Shown here: positions 17,201 to 24,494 of the stretch, in pieces
Layout: each line of letters opens with the position of its first letter
How positions within the stretch are numbered: position 1 is the first letter of the stretch
From: Woeseiaceae bacterium
GTDB lineage: Bacteria; Pseudomonadota; Gammaproteobacteria; Steroidobacterales; Woeseiaceae
Assembly: GCA_021773035.1 (NCBI GenBank)
Contig: JAJFKU010000053.1
Coordinates: 1 to 32,452 of the forward strand
DNA: 32,452 nucleotides
Direction of reading: 5' to 3'
The notes under the pieces: model-generated
What the model was told of the DNA's origin: nothing
Database searches by the model: none
The model's input: only the letters and a program-made list of their open reading frames with translations
Program-made: the position numbers and the translations under genes

Positions 17201-17416
17201 CGAAAAGTCGATTTTTACGATCGGCGGGGCGATCTCCTGAAGACACTGACGCTGTCCGACTACCGGGAGTACGACGGCGTCTGGCGCAGTCACAGCTTTG
17301 AGATGGTGAATCACAAGACCGGCAAAAGTACAGCGATGTTGTACGGCGATTACGAGTTCGGCGTCGGGCTGGAAGACGGTGACTTTGTCAAAGGTCGATT
17401 GACGCGATTGCGTTAA
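14222..17416 (+). CDS. RND/MMPL transporter fused to LolA-like domain
   Basis: A 1064-residue open frame joining two proteins that are usually separate. Residues 1 to ~775 are an RND/MMPL exporter: a membrane segment at ~24-43, a periplasmic domain, helices 2-6 at ~232-382, helix 7 at ~413-430, a second periplasmic domain, then helices 8-12. Charged intramembrane residues of the family appear in LAIADSIHIL (Asp298, His301) and GIVVDDTVHLL. It ends naturally at LLLLMDKNELHEK. Without a stop, the frame runs on into a LolA-like (outer-membrane lipoprotein-sorting fold) protein of ~283 residues. The upstream half would pump a hydrophobic ligand and the second half would carry it across the periplasm. 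The junction contains its own ribosome-binding site and signal peptide, so two products may be made. Confidence 0.88.
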   Translation: MGKSFKSIDRLAEGLARLVIRFRWTVVIVAILSAVTIASGGRFLEFANNYRVFFSDENPELVAFEDLQATYTKNDNFFFVLEPADGDAFATGTLAAVEQLTEAAWQIPYAIRVDSISNFQHTYGIGDDLIVEDLFSGGASMGLAERQRRGDIALAEPLLRHQLVSEDGAVTAVNVTLQYPEKDLTEVPQAVSAARELREQIESDFPDVDVSLTGVSALNNAFAETGQADLGTLVPVMFGVILLLTLLILRSVTATLATLAVILFSMMVGMGWAGFVGIKLTPISGSAPIIILTLAIADSIHILMSMRTVMREGVAKDDALVEALRLNFMPVTITSLTTIVGFLALNFSDSPPFWHLGNITAVGILAAWAYSITLLPALIRILPFHPKQTATASIGERAMDRLADFVIANPRRLLVSVGAGVLILVAFIPTIQLNDQWTQYFDERVEFRTETDKAVEHFGLYPIEFSVPARDSGGVSDPDYLAYLEDFTDFLRTQNGVTHVYSLSDIMKRLNRNLHADDESYYRIPEDRNLAAQYLLLYELSLPYGLDLNDRINIDKSATRVTATLGNVDSIVTREFLTATKTWMETNVPPWMQASPTSAQVMFTYIAGRNIDNMLMGTVIAIVAIALILMAALQSFRLGLLSLVPNGLPILATFGTWALLFGKVGFSVATVASISLGIVVDDTVHLLSKYVRARDERGGSAADAIRYAFRSVGMALVVNTVILSLGFMVLLTSSFKVNVDMGLLTAMAIVFALVLDFLFLPALLLLMDKNELHEKIQGENTVSQSIQKPATSVAGVAMLAVLASALIASPDFANGQETEVRGETETEQRGFEVAARSDRSDRGFGDSAVELEMILRNAAGKESRRTLQITTLEVADESVGDKSLVVFDNPNDIKGTALLSHANILDPDDQWLFLPALKRVKRISSANKSGPFVGSEFAFEDFTSLELNKYDYNWLREEDLDGLATDVVERTPRYESSGYTRQVSWVDRDIFQVRKVDFYDRRGDLLKTLTLSDYREYDGVWRSHSFEMVNHKTGKSTAMLYGDYEFGVGLEDGDFVKGRLTRLR
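16551..17416 (+). other. Internal RBS, GTG start and signal peptide of LolA-like part
   Basis: AAGGAG at 16551-16556 stands eight bases before GTG 16565, in frame with the transporter (codon 782). Translation from there gives a 283-residue protein with a textbook signal peptide (hydrophobic VAGVAMLAVLASALIAS, cleavage near ANG-QET). The mature part contains LEMILRNAAGKESRRTL, DPDDQWLFLPALKRVKRI, GSEFAFEDFTS and the YTRQVSWVDRDIFQVRKV strand, characteristic of the LolA-like PF17131 group often found beside RND exporters. I infer that this was, and may still function as, an independent gene. If only the fusion is made, the signal becomes an extra membrane span that keeps the domain periplasmic. 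Confidence 0.75.
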
Positions 17417-17439
17417 CGTATCCGGGAATCTGCACGACC

Positions 17440-18636
17440 ATGAACAGAATGAAGGCAATTGCGCTGCTGTTGACCGCAGCCGTCACGAACAGCGCCGCAC
17501 AGGCCGGTGAGTGGGATATCACCGGCTTCATCGGCGCGGATGCGCGGGTGTTCTGGGAGGACGCTCGATTTGCGGGCCAGGACGACGACGTCAATCTCGC
17601 GGCGGTGTTTCAGCCGGAGGCCTACTGGCGCAGCGCCGACGGCAAGCACCGCCTCAGCTTCGTAGGCTTCGCACGCGCGGATTCAGAAGACAGCGAGCGT
17701 TCGCATGCGGATATTCGGCAGGCGTACTGGAGTTTCGACGGTCGCGGCTGGGATATCAATGTGGGCATCAACAAGGTGTTCTGGGGCGTTGCTGAATCTC
17801 GCCACCTGGTCGATGTCATCAATCAGACCGACCTGGTCGAGGATATCGACCAGGAAGACAAGCTCGGCCAGCCGATGGTCAATTTCAATCTGCAGCGCGA
17901 CTTCGGGCGTTTCGAGTTTTTCGTGTTACCCGGGTTTCGTGAGCGCACGTTCGCCGGTGCGGACGGGCGCCTGCGACCCGCGTTGCCGATTGACGATAGC
18001 AACGCGATTTACGAATCGGGTGATGAAGAGAATCATGTCGATTTCGCGCTTCGCTACAGCCACTACATCGGCGATCTCGATATCGGCGTGCACCTGTTTG
18101 ACGGGACCTCGCGAGAGCCGCGCTTTCTGCTCGCGGCATCGGGCGATAGCCTGCTGCCCTTCTACGAGCAGATGACCCAGGTAGGCATCGATCTGCAATA
18201 CACCCGTGAGGCCTGGCTGTGGAAGCTGGAAGCGATCAGCCGGAACGCAAACAGCGACGATTTTGCGGCCGTCGTGGGTGGCGTTGAGTACAGTTTCTAC
18301 GGCATCGGCGGCGGTAGTGCCGACCTTGGCATTCTTCTCGAATACTCCCACGACGGGAGGAGCGCAGACGCTGCGCCGACTAATCAGGATAACGACTTAT
18401 TCGCCGGCACCCGGCTGGCGTTGAACGATGCACAGGATACCAGTGTCCTCGCTGGATTCGCCGTTGACCTCGACACGGACGAGCTGTTCTTCAACGTTGA
18501 AGCTGAAAGACGGTTCGGCGACAGCCTGTTTGCTGAGTTGCGCTTACGGGCGTTCGCCAACTCCGGCCCCGGCGATGCCGGATACAGTTTTGTTAAAGAC
18601 GACTATGTGCAGCTGAGCCTGAACTGGTACTACTGA
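17440..18636 (+). CDS. Outer-membrane barrel, third part of RND/LolA system
   Basis: A 398-residue exported barrel with a signal peptide (to AQA-GEW) and alternating strands throughout. Repeated aromatic/acidic turns include ADIRQAYWSFDGRGWDINVG and the following INKVFWGVAESRHLVDVINQ segments, which resemble porin-like proteins of the DUF1302/alginate-export type that accompany RND plus LolA-like genes. It ends LSLNWYY, with a terminal aromatic. The start at 17440 lies 23 bases after the fusion stop, so it is in the same operon; a second ATG nine bases on is equally possible because no strong ribosome-binding site is present. The inferred role is the outer-membrane receiver or exit for the lipid carried by the LolA-like domain. 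Confidence 0.8.
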   Translation: MNRMKAIALLLTAAVTNSAAQAGEWDITGFIGADARVFWEDARFAGQDDDVNLAAVFQPEAYWRSADGKHRLSFVGFARADSEDSERSHADIRQAYWSFDGRGWDINVGINKVFWGVAESRHLVDVINQTDLVEDIDQEDKLGQPMVNFNLQRDFGRFEFFVLPGFRERTFAGADGRLRPALPIDDSNAIYESGDEENHVDFALRYSHYIGDLDIGVHLFDGTSREPRFLLAASGDSLLPFYEQMTQVGIDLQYTREAWLWKLEAISRNANSDDFAAVVGGVEYSFYGIGGGSADLGILLEYSHDGRSADAAPTNQDNDLFAGTRLALNDAQDTSVLAGFAVDLDTDELFFNVEAERRFGDSLFAELRLRAFANSGPGDAGYSFVKDDYVQLSLNWYY

Positions 18637-18647
18637 CGCGTGCCGGT

Positions 18648-19226
18648 TTACTGGTCTTCGTCTTCTTCCGGCGGAAGATACCTGAGACTCTGCATCATGC
18701 GAATAGCATCCGCGCCAAGTTCGGGCGCACCGTCGCTGGAGAAGAAGTAGCACTTGATCAGTAGCTTATCCGCGGCGATGACGGCCATCGTCAGGTAGTC
18801 GAATTCGCCTCTTTTCGATTCCTTATCCGTTATCGAAAAATAGTGGCCGCGACTGTGCTCACCGTGGACATCATTGAGCGGAATGTCGGTCTCAAAGGCC
18901 AGCGGTTTGAGTTTTTCGACCTCGACTTTGCTGATCTCCCGAAGGTCTTCGTCGGTCATTGCTTCGGCGGCGAGAACCGACTGCAGCTGGATCATAAGCA
19001 GTGGCTTTTCCCTGGGGCCGTAGGGGCCGAACTTCAGCTCGGTCACGATATCGAAGGTTTCGTATTTCGGCTTGTTGCCCCAGGCGGTCGGATAATCCAG
19101 CTGTAGCGAGCCGTCCCCGATGACTTCGTAATTCCGCTGAACCCAGTCTTCCGCACTGACAGGGGCTGCTATCAGCAGCGCCAGGCACGTGTATATCACT
19201 GCCATATTCGCGAGTTTAATCAACAA
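18648..19226 (-). CDS. Small periplasmic protein, unknown function
   Basis: A 192-residue exported protein. Its best start is TTG at 19226: AAGGAG lies eight bases upstream, whereas the in-frame ATG at 19205 has none. A signal peptide follows, ending VSA-EDW. The mature part (LQLDYPTAWGNKP, LMIQLQSV, HYFSITDKESKRGEF, DAIRMMQSLRYLPPEE) has the alternating pattern of the PsbP/Mog1-like fold common in small secreted proteins, but the match is only impressionistic. It is convergent with the barrel gene, 11 bases away. The acidic C-terminal tail is EEDEDQ. Confidence 0.7.
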   Translation of the reverse strand: MLIKLANMAVIYTCLALLIAAPVSAEDWVQRNYEVIGDGSLQLDYPTAWGNKPKYETFDIVTELKFGPYGPREKPLLMIQLQSVLAAEAMTDEDLREISKVEVEKLKPLAFETDIPLNDVHGEHSRGHYFSITDKESKRGEFDYLTMAVIAADKLLIKCYFFSSDGAPELGADAIRMMQSLRYLPPEEDEDQ

Positions 19227-19319
19227 CCTGCAATCTCCTTTGCGGCACCTGTCCTACGACCTCGCTGAGCGCCGCTCGTTCCGCGTACAATGTGGAGCAG
19301 AAATCGAGGAGGGGATGTG

Positions 19320-19727
19320 ATGCAAATACCAATAACACTAATGTATGCCAGTTTTTTCGCCTTATTCGCGCTGTTTCTGAGCTTCAAGGCGGGGTCGTTC
19401 CGCGGCAAAGCCGGCGTATCCATTTTATACGGTGAACCCGCAAATATGGAGCTCGCCGAGAAGATTCGACGACACCAGAATTTCCTTGAGTATGTACCGA
19501 TTTTTCTGATTGTGTTCGGCGCGATCGAAATCAACGGCGGGTCGAGAATGTTCCTGTACGTGGTTGGCGACTTGCTGGTAATCGCGAGAATCGCGCATGC
19601 GATCGGGCTGCGGCACGACAACATGGGTCACGTCGGCCGCCTTATCGGTGCCGCGGGTACGGCGTTGCTGACCCTGGTGACGGCAGGCTACGGACTCTGG
19701 ATTGCCGGAAACGCGCTGCTCGTTTAG
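19320..19727 (+). CDS. MAPEG-family membrane protein
   Basis: A 135-residue four-helix membrane protein of the MAPEG family (membrane-associated proteins in eicosanoid and glutathione metabolism). The signature lies in the first loop, RRHQNFLEYVPIFLI, followed by helices at ~67-85 (with the loop INGGSRMF), a RIAHAIGLRHD loop and a C-terminal helix. Bacterial members are often microsomal-GST-like and conjugate glutathione to electrophiles or reduce lipid peroxides. GAGGAG at 19306-19311 supports the start. It is divergent from the gene at 18648-19226, and TACAAT at 19286-19291 may be its -10. Confidence 0.85.
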   Translation: MQIPITLMYASFFALFALFLSFKAGSFRGKAGVSILYGEPANMELAEKIRRHQNFLEYVPIFLIVFGAIEINGGSRMFLYVVGDLLVIARIAHAIGLRHDNMGHVGRLIGAAGTALLTLVTAGYGLWIAGNALLV

Positions 19728-19805
19728 GGACGCCACGGCAGGGTGCGGCGTTACCTTCCGCTGCATCCTTCCGTCGGTGCTGACGAAACAAGAGACAATC
19801 CATCT

Positions 19806-20682
19806 TTGAAAGACACCAACTACTACGACCGTACTTACCAGTCGATCGCAGATCTCCCAAAGGCTGCTCAGGAGCGCGTCGCGCCGATAATCCTGGATCG
19901 CCATGACGATGGCAACGAGGCGTTGTTTTTCGAATTGGGAGAATCATTGCCCAATACCTACAGGGTTCTTTGCGACGAATACAACAGCGCTGTATTTGGA
20001 ACGATCCTTTTTGAAAAAAGATACATCGTTGACATCCTGATACCTCATCAAACATGGTATCTCCGATGTGATATTGACCATGGCGCCAAGTACGAACCTG
20101 GCAGTCGCGACCGCGGCTATTTCATGTTGCCCGAAGACTTGCGGGCATACTACTTTCTTGCGCTAGGAATAGAGCTCGTCAAAAGCGGAGACACACCGGG
20201 GTTCACCTGGGAGGGGCTTCCCACCTCGTTGGGTACACGCCTGACTATCGAAGAATTCTATATTCGGAGAGGAATTTCGCCAAAAACCCTTTCCAGGAAA
20301 ATACGAAATTCTGCGATGTTTGTCTGGATGAGCGGAACCCACCGCGATCTGTTATTGCTCGACGAGAGGTCAGGCCAGTTCTACGAAGGGTACATCGAAG
20401 AAAACCTCTTGCTTAAGCCAGTTGGCGATATTCTGCCGTATTGGGATCGTCACTGCGCTCGGGTGTTTTCGACTGGCTCCGTGTCTGAGCCACTATTTCG
20501 ACGAGGCGAAGACGACGCGAACAACGCACAAGCATTTCGAACGGCTAAAACGCTATTTTGATGAGCTATGCGAGAGCAGGGAGTCGATCAACGACCTCGA
20601 GTTTCTCATAACAAAAGTGGGGTCTGACCCTCTCTTCGCAATCAGGTTCTGGCGAGCTCACAGGTCCGGTTTGTCAGCCTGA
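19806..20682 (+). pseudogene. Atypical gene of unknown function, apparently frameshifted
   Basis: From TTG 19806 (or GTG 19743) a frame runs to 20561, but its last ~30 residues look unnatural. The +1 frame from about 20466 continues to 20682 with a convincing helical sequence (SHYFDEAKTTRTTHKHF, RLKRYFDELCESRE). Removing one T from the TTTT at 20466-20469 joins the two into ~291 residues. Recognisable features are many aromatic and acidic residues (YFMLPEDLRAYYFLALGIEL, FYIRRGISPKTLSRKIRN), no signal peptide and no known domain. Base composition is more AT-rich than its neighbours, hinting at transfer. The 3' end runs through a palindromic repeat and overlaps the oxyR end by 25 bases. Confidence 0.55.
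20620..20630. repeat. GGGTC-T-GACCC palindrome
   Basis: A perfect 11-base palindrome close to the end of the atypical gene. Its core (GGGGTC, TGACCC) is shared with the larger hairpin at 22924-22956, suggesting both belong to one interspersed palindromic repeat family. Confidence 0.45.
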
Positions 20683-21569
20683 CTATTCTCGGCGATGAAA
20701 CCGCCGAGCAACCGAAACTCGTCCGCCCGACGACTACCCTTGCGCCACGCCACACCGATATTGCGATAGCTCTTATCGCTCAAGGCTTTCAGGCGCACAC
20801 GCGTATTGCGCAGCAGCGTGCTGCCGCGCGCCATCTCCGGGAGAAACGTAATACCGAGGTCGGCATCGACCATCTCAATCAGTGTCAGCAGACTGCTGGC
20901 GCCGAAACGTCGTACCTTTTGCGTATTGCGAATCTTGCATGCCGCCAGCGCGTGATCTCGGAGGCAATGTCCATCTTCAAGCAACAGGATACTGTCCGCA
21001 TCGAGCCGGTTGAAGCGATAGTTCTCGGGATCGACACGTTTCGTGCCGTGCCGGTAGGCAAGACGGAACTCGTCGCGGAAAAGCACCTGATGCTCGACGC
21101 CCTGCATCTCCCAGGGCAGGGCGAGTAACAAAGTGTCCAGTTCGCCGTTCATCAGCCGCTCGTATATTCTCTGCGTCTGGTCCTCGATCAGCAGCAGCTC
21201 AAGATCGGGGTATTGCCGGCGCAGTTTTGGCAGCAGGCCGGGAAGCACAAAGGGCGCAATCGTCGGAATAACCCCCAACCGCAGTTCGCCGGTCAACGGC
21301 GCCTCATCGCCCCGGGCTATATCGACCAGACTATCGACATCCTGCAGCACCAGACGTGCCTGCGTGACGACATCCTGACCCTTCGCGGTGATCGTCACAT
21401 TGCGGTTGGTGCGATCTACGAGCTGTGCTTCCAGCGTCGATTCAAGCTCCTGTATGGCGTTACTGAACGCCGACTGCGACACAAAACAGGCCTCGGCTGC
21501 CCGGCCGAAGTGCTGTTCCTCGCAGAGCGCTATGAAATACCGTAACTGCTTGATTGTTGGGGACCTCAT
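20658..21569 (-). CDS. oxyR: OxyR, peroxide-sensing LysR-type regulator
   Basis: A 303-residue LysR regulator nearly identical in length to E. coli OxyR (305). The N-terminal helix-turn-helix contains HFGRAAEACFVSQSAFSNAIQ, read here as its AAEACFVSQSAFS core. The redox centre is preserved: DGHCLRDHALAAC places Cys202 and Cys211 nine residues apart, matching the Cys199-Cys208 disulfide that switches OxyR on. I chose ATG 21569 because MRSPTIKQLRYF is the usual OxyR opening. No Shine-Dalgarno precedes it, and TATTTT lies eight bases upstream on the minus strand. It is divergent from dps, a classical OxyR target. Confidence 0.95.
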   Translation of the reverse strand: MRSPTIKQLRYFIALCEEQHFGRAAEACFVSQSAFSNAIQELESTLEAQLVDRTNRNVTITAKGQDVVTQARLVLQDVDSLVDIARGDEAPLTGELRLGVIPTIAPFVLPGLLPKLRRQYPDLELLLIEDQTQRIYERLMNGELDTLLLALPWEMQGVEHQVLFRDEFRLAYRHGTKRVDPENYRFNRLDADSILLLEDGHCLRDHALAACKIRNTQKVRRFGASSLLTLIEMVDADLGITFLPEMARGSTLLRNTRVRLKALSDKSYRNIGVAWRKGSRRADEFRLLGGFIAENSQADKPDL

Positions 21570-21574
21570 TGATC

Positions 21575-21640
21575 GATAAAATAGCACATGACATTCTAAA
21601 TAACCTGTTTTATTTATCATCCATTACGGCCTAAACTGCA
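21575..21640. promoter_or_regulatory. oxyR-dps intergenic control region
   Basis: A 98-base AT-rich gap between divergent oxyR and dps. The interval holds dispersed ATAG/CTAA/TATC-like quarter-sites between 21575 and 21618, as OxyR tetramers require, but not a consensus match. TAAACT at 21632-21637 is a possible dps -10 with a poor -35, typical of activator-dependent promoters. Confidence 0.45.
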
Positions 21641-21667
21641 CTCATTGAATCTTTAAGGGAGCCGATC

Positions 21668-22135
21668 ATGGATATCAACCTGGGCATCAGCAATGCCGAC
21701 CGCGAACAAATCGCTGCCGGTCTGTCGAATCTTCTGGCCGACAGCTACACGCTGTACCTGAAGACACATAACTATCACTGGAACGTCGAAGGTCCGATGT
21801 TCAACACGCTGCATCTGATGTTCGAGGCGCAGTACACGGAACTTGCAACCGCGGTGGATGAGATCGCTGAGCGCATTCGCGCGCTCGGTGTCAAAGCACC
21901 CGGTTCTTACTCCGAGTTCGCAAAGCTGACGTCGATAGACGAAGCCGACGGCACGGAGTCAGCCGAGGATATGATCCGGCAGCTTACGCTGGGCCAGGAA
22001 GCCGTAGTCCGCACCGCGCGCGCTGCATTTCCGGCTGCTGATGAAGCGAACGACGAACCTACAGCGGATTTGCTGACACAGCGCATGCAAATCCACGAAA
22101 AAAATGCCTGGATGCTGCGTAGCATGCTGGCCTGA
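21668..22135 (+). CDS. dps: Dps, DNA-protecting mini-ferritin
   Basis: A 155-residue Dps protein forming dodecamers that oxidise and store iron with hydrogen peroxide and shield DNA. Ferroxidase ligands are readable: His37 in [11 protein letters not shown], His49, Glu53 in LHLMFEAQ (most homologues have Asp here), Asp64 and Glu68 in VDEIAERI. The N terminus is short and lacks the lysine-rich tail used by E. coli Dps for DNA condensation, so protection is probably through iron removal. AAGGGAG six bases upstream supports the start. The hybrid peroxiredoxin follows 20 bases later, likely in one peroxide-induced operon. Confidence 0.95.
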   Translation: MDINLGISNADREQIAAGLSNLLADSYTLYLKTHNYHWNVEGPMFNTLHLMFEAQYTELATAVDEIAERIRALGVKAPGSYSEFAKLTSIDEADGTESAEDMIRQLTLGQEAVVRTARAAFPAADEANDEPTADLLTQRMQIHEKNAWMLRSMLA

Positions 22136-22155
22136 TTTGAACTAAGGAGAAAGAA

Positions 22156-22917
22156 ATGCTCAAAAATCTGGAAGGGAAAGCTGTACCGAACGTGACATTC
22201 CGAACACGCAAGGGCCACGAGTGGGCGGATGTAACGTCTGACGACATATTCAGCGGCAAGTCCGTCGTACTGTTTTCATTACCGGGCGCTTTCACGCCAA
22301 CCTGTTCTTCGTCGCACGTGCCACGCTACAACCAGCTCGTGCCGCAGTTTAATGCGAACGGTATCGATGACGTCATCTGCGTGTCCGTCAACGATGCATT
22401 CGTGATGAACGAATGGCAGCGCTCGCAGAACGCCCATCGCCTGACTTTCCTGCCGGACGGCAACGGTGAGTTCTCGGATGAGATGGGATTGCTGGTCGGC
22501 AAGGAAGATCTTGGCTTCGGTAAGCGCTCCTGGCGCTACTCCATGCTGGTTCGCGACGGCGTCATCGAAAAGATGTTCATCGAACCGGAAGTGGATGGCG
22601 ACCCCTACGGAGTTTCGGACGCGGACACTATGCTCAAATACCTGGCGCCCGAGGGCGAGCTGCCCGCCGACGTCGCTGTATTTACCCGCGATGGATGCCC
22701 GTACTGCGTGCGCGCAAAAGGCCTGCTGAACGACGCCGGTATCGAGTTCGAGGAACTGCTGCTGAACCGCGACTACACGGATCAGACCTTGCGCGCCGTA
22801 TCGGCAAGCATCACCTATCCGCAGGTCTTTATCGACGGCGTTCACATCGGCGGCTCGGACGATCTCGCCGAATGGCTGGATAAGCGCGATGGCGGTGAAA
22901 CCCGCAGCGCGGCATAA
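22156..22917 (+). CDS. Peroxiredoxin-glutaredoxin hybrid (Prx5/Grx)
   Basis: A 253-residue fusion peroxidase. Residues 1-165 are a Prx5-type peroxiredoxin with peroxidatic Cys50 in [14 protein letters not shown]. Residues ~171-245 are a glutaredoxin with active site C181-P-Y-C184 and the [14 protein letters not shown] glutathione-binding segment. Such hybrids, known from Haemophilus influenzae, reduce hydroperoxides with glutathione within a single chain. It lies downstream of dps and divergent from oxyR, fitting an OxyR regulon. AAGGAG precedes the ATG by eight bases. A short tail ([11 protein letters not shown]) follows the Grx domain. All key cysteines are present. Confidence 0.95.
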   Translation: MLKNLEGKAVPNVTFRTRKGHEWADVTSDDIFSGKSVVLFSLPGAFTPTCSSSHVPRYNQLVPQFNANGIDDVICVSVNDAFVMNEWQRSQNAHRLTFLPDGNGEFSDEMGLLVGKEDLGFGKRSWRYSMLVRDGVIEKMFIEPEVDGDPYGVSDADTMLKYLAPEGELPADVAVFTRDGCPYCVRAKGLLNDAGIEFEELLLNRDYTDQTLRAVSASITYPQVFIDGVHIGGSDDLAEWLDKRDGGETRSAA

Positions 22918-22923
22918 AACAAA

Positions 22924-22956
22924 AAGGGGTCAGAGCCCTTTGGGCTCTGACCCCTT
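22924..22956. repeat. 15-bp perfect hairpin, GGGGTCAGAGCCC repeat family
   Basis: Arms 22924-22938 and 22942-22956 are exact reverse complements with a three-T loop. On the plus strand no T tract follows, so it is a poor terminator for the Prx-Grx gene; the T-rich side faces the minus strand, where no gene reads towards it. The core resembles widespread interspersed GGGGTCAGA palindromes of Proteobacteria and matches the motif at 20620. Confidence 0.6.
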
Positions 22957-22994
22957 GAGGTCCGAATCTGGCTAGTTTGATTCCGGGGCAGGCG

Positions 22995-23000
22995 TATACT
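22995..23000 (+). promoter_or_regulatory. -10 box of ada-alkA gene, possible leaderless start
   Basis: TATACT ends six bases before the ATG at 23007, with no ribosome-binding site between, so transcription would begin at about the start codon. No good -35 is visible at 16-18 bases upstream. Methylated Ada-type proteins activate such weak promoters, so dependence on the gene product itself is plausible. Confidence 0.4.
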
Positions 23001-23006
23001 CTGCGC

Positions 23007-24491
23007 ATGCTTCGGAATTCAGACATAGCTGACAAGGAAGTCTACGAACAGGCGAGACTCTCCCGCGACGCGCGTTTCGACGGCCGTTTTTTCGTCGGCG
23101 TCAAGACGACCGGCATCTACTGTCGACCGGTTTGCCCGGCTAACGCACCCAAAAGCGAGAACGTTGTTTTCTACCCAACGGCGGCTGCAGCCGGTGAAGC
23201 GGGACTGCGTCCCTGCCTGCGATGCCGGCCGGAATGTGCGCCGGGAACGCCGGCATGGGCCGGTACGTCAACGACCGTGCAGCGCGGCCTGCGCCTGATT
23301 GCAGACGGGGCCCTGGATGACGGCGATATCGAAGAGCTATCCGAGCGCCTTGGTGTAACCAGCCGGCACCTGCGACGCTTGTTCAATAAACACCTGGGCG
23401 CCAGCCCGCTTGCTGTCGCGCACACGCAAAGACTGCATTTCGCGAAGCGCCTGATCGATCAGACGGCGTTGCCGATGACGGAGATCGCAATTGCCTCCGG
23501 TTTCGGTAGTACACGGCGCTTCAACGACGCTTTTCGCAACACCTATGGTCGAACGCCTGGAGAACTGCGGCGCCGGCGAGCGGAAATCGAGCCGTCCGCC
23601 GGTCTGACGGTGCAATTGCCTTACCGTAGGCCCTTCGATCTCACCGGCCTGCTGGACTTTTTTGCTGTAAGAGCGATTCCGGGTGTTGAGGTGGTGGCCG
23701 ATGGTCGCTATCTGCGCAGCGTCGTCATCGATGGCTCGCACGGCGTTATCGATCTTCACGACAGTGGGGAAAATGTCTTGCTCACGGTGCACGGCGCGGG
23801 TACGCGCGCGCTGCTGCCGGTGATTCAGCGTGTACGCGGTATCTTCGACCTGGATGCTTCGCCGGATGACGTTGGCAGAGTGTTGTCACGGGACAAACAT
23901 CTGAAACGAATGCTTCGCGGCCAACCCGGCATACGAGTCCCGGGTGCCTGGGACGGTTTCGAACTAACGGTACGAGCGATTCTCGGGCAGCAGGTCTCGG
24001 TCGCTGCTGCAACCACCTTTGCGGGCAGAGTCGCGAAGCGTTATGGCGAAAAGCTCAGCGTCGCCGTACCCGGGCTGGCCAGTGATATCGCACCGCAGCG
24101 GGTCTTTCCAAAACCTGAAAAACTGCTGCGCGCCCGCCTGGGCGATCTCGGGATTATCAGGAGCCGTGCGGATACGATTCGTCGCGTCGCAAAAGCCGTT
24201 GTGTCGGGCGAGATCAGCTTCGATGCTGCGCAGAGCGTCGACGACTTTTGCAAGTCACTGATTGCTGTCAAGGGCATCGGCGAATGGACGGCGCAATACG
24301 TGGCGATGCGGGCACTGAAAGACCCGGATGCGTTTCCACATGCGGATCTTGGCTTGTTACGCGCTTTCGACGCACCGGATCGAGAGCGGCTCAAGCCGGC
24401 GCAGCTTAAGGCTCGTGCCGAGGCGTGGCGTCCCTGGCGGGCCTACGCGGCATTGTTGATATGGAGTTCCGACGCGAACTCCGGAGGATGA
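23007..24491 (+). CDS. Ada regulatory domain fused to AlkA-type DNA glycosylase
   Basis: A 494-residue alkylation-response protein. The Ada N-terminal zinc domain has four cysteines (Cys39, Cys43, Cys70, Cys73 in GIYCRPVC and LRPCLRC); Cys39 is the expected acceptor of methyl groups from phosphotriesters. An AraC-type DNA-binding domain follows (VTSRHLRRLFNKHLGASPL, TEIAIASGFGSTRRFNDAF, each read as one helix pair). The C-terminal half is an AlkA-like 3-methyladenine glycosylase: DLTGLLDFFAVRAIPG, then the helix-hairpin-helix VKGIGEWTAQYVAMRAL and the aspartate of FPHADLGL, likely catalytic. The E. coli Ada methyltransferase domain is replaced by the glycosylase and supplied by the next gene. 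TTG 22977 is an alternative start, less likely. Confidence 0.92.
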   Translation: MLRNSDIADKEVYEQARLSRDARFDGRFFVGVKTTGIYCRPVCPANAPKSENVVFYPTAAAAGEAGLRPCLRCRPECAPGTPAWAGTSTTVQRGLRLIADGALDDGDIEELSERLGVTSRHLRRLFNKHLGASPLAVAHTQRLHFAKRLIDQTALPMTEIAIASGFGSTRRFNDAFRNTYGRTPGELRRRRAEIEPSAGLTVQLPYRRPFDLTGLLDFFAVRAIPGVEVVADGRYLRSVVIDGSHGVIDLHDSGENVLLTVHGAGTRALLPVIQRVRGIFDLDASPDDVGRVLSRDKHLKRMLRGQPGIRVPGAWDGFELTVRAILGQQVSVAAATTFAGRVAKRYGEKLSVAVPGLASDIAPQRVFPKPEKLLRARLGDLGIIRSRADTIRRVAKAVVSGEISFDAAQSVDDFCKSLIAVKGIGEWTAQYVAMRALKDPDAFPHADLGLLRAFDAPDRERLKPAQLKARAEAWRPWRAYAALLIWSSDANSGG

Positions 24492-24494
24492 AGA

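Noticed and set aside
22924..22956. Hairpin as terminator of the Prx-Grx gene
   Set aside because: The stem is strong, but no T tract follows on the plus strand; treated as an interspersed palindrome instead.
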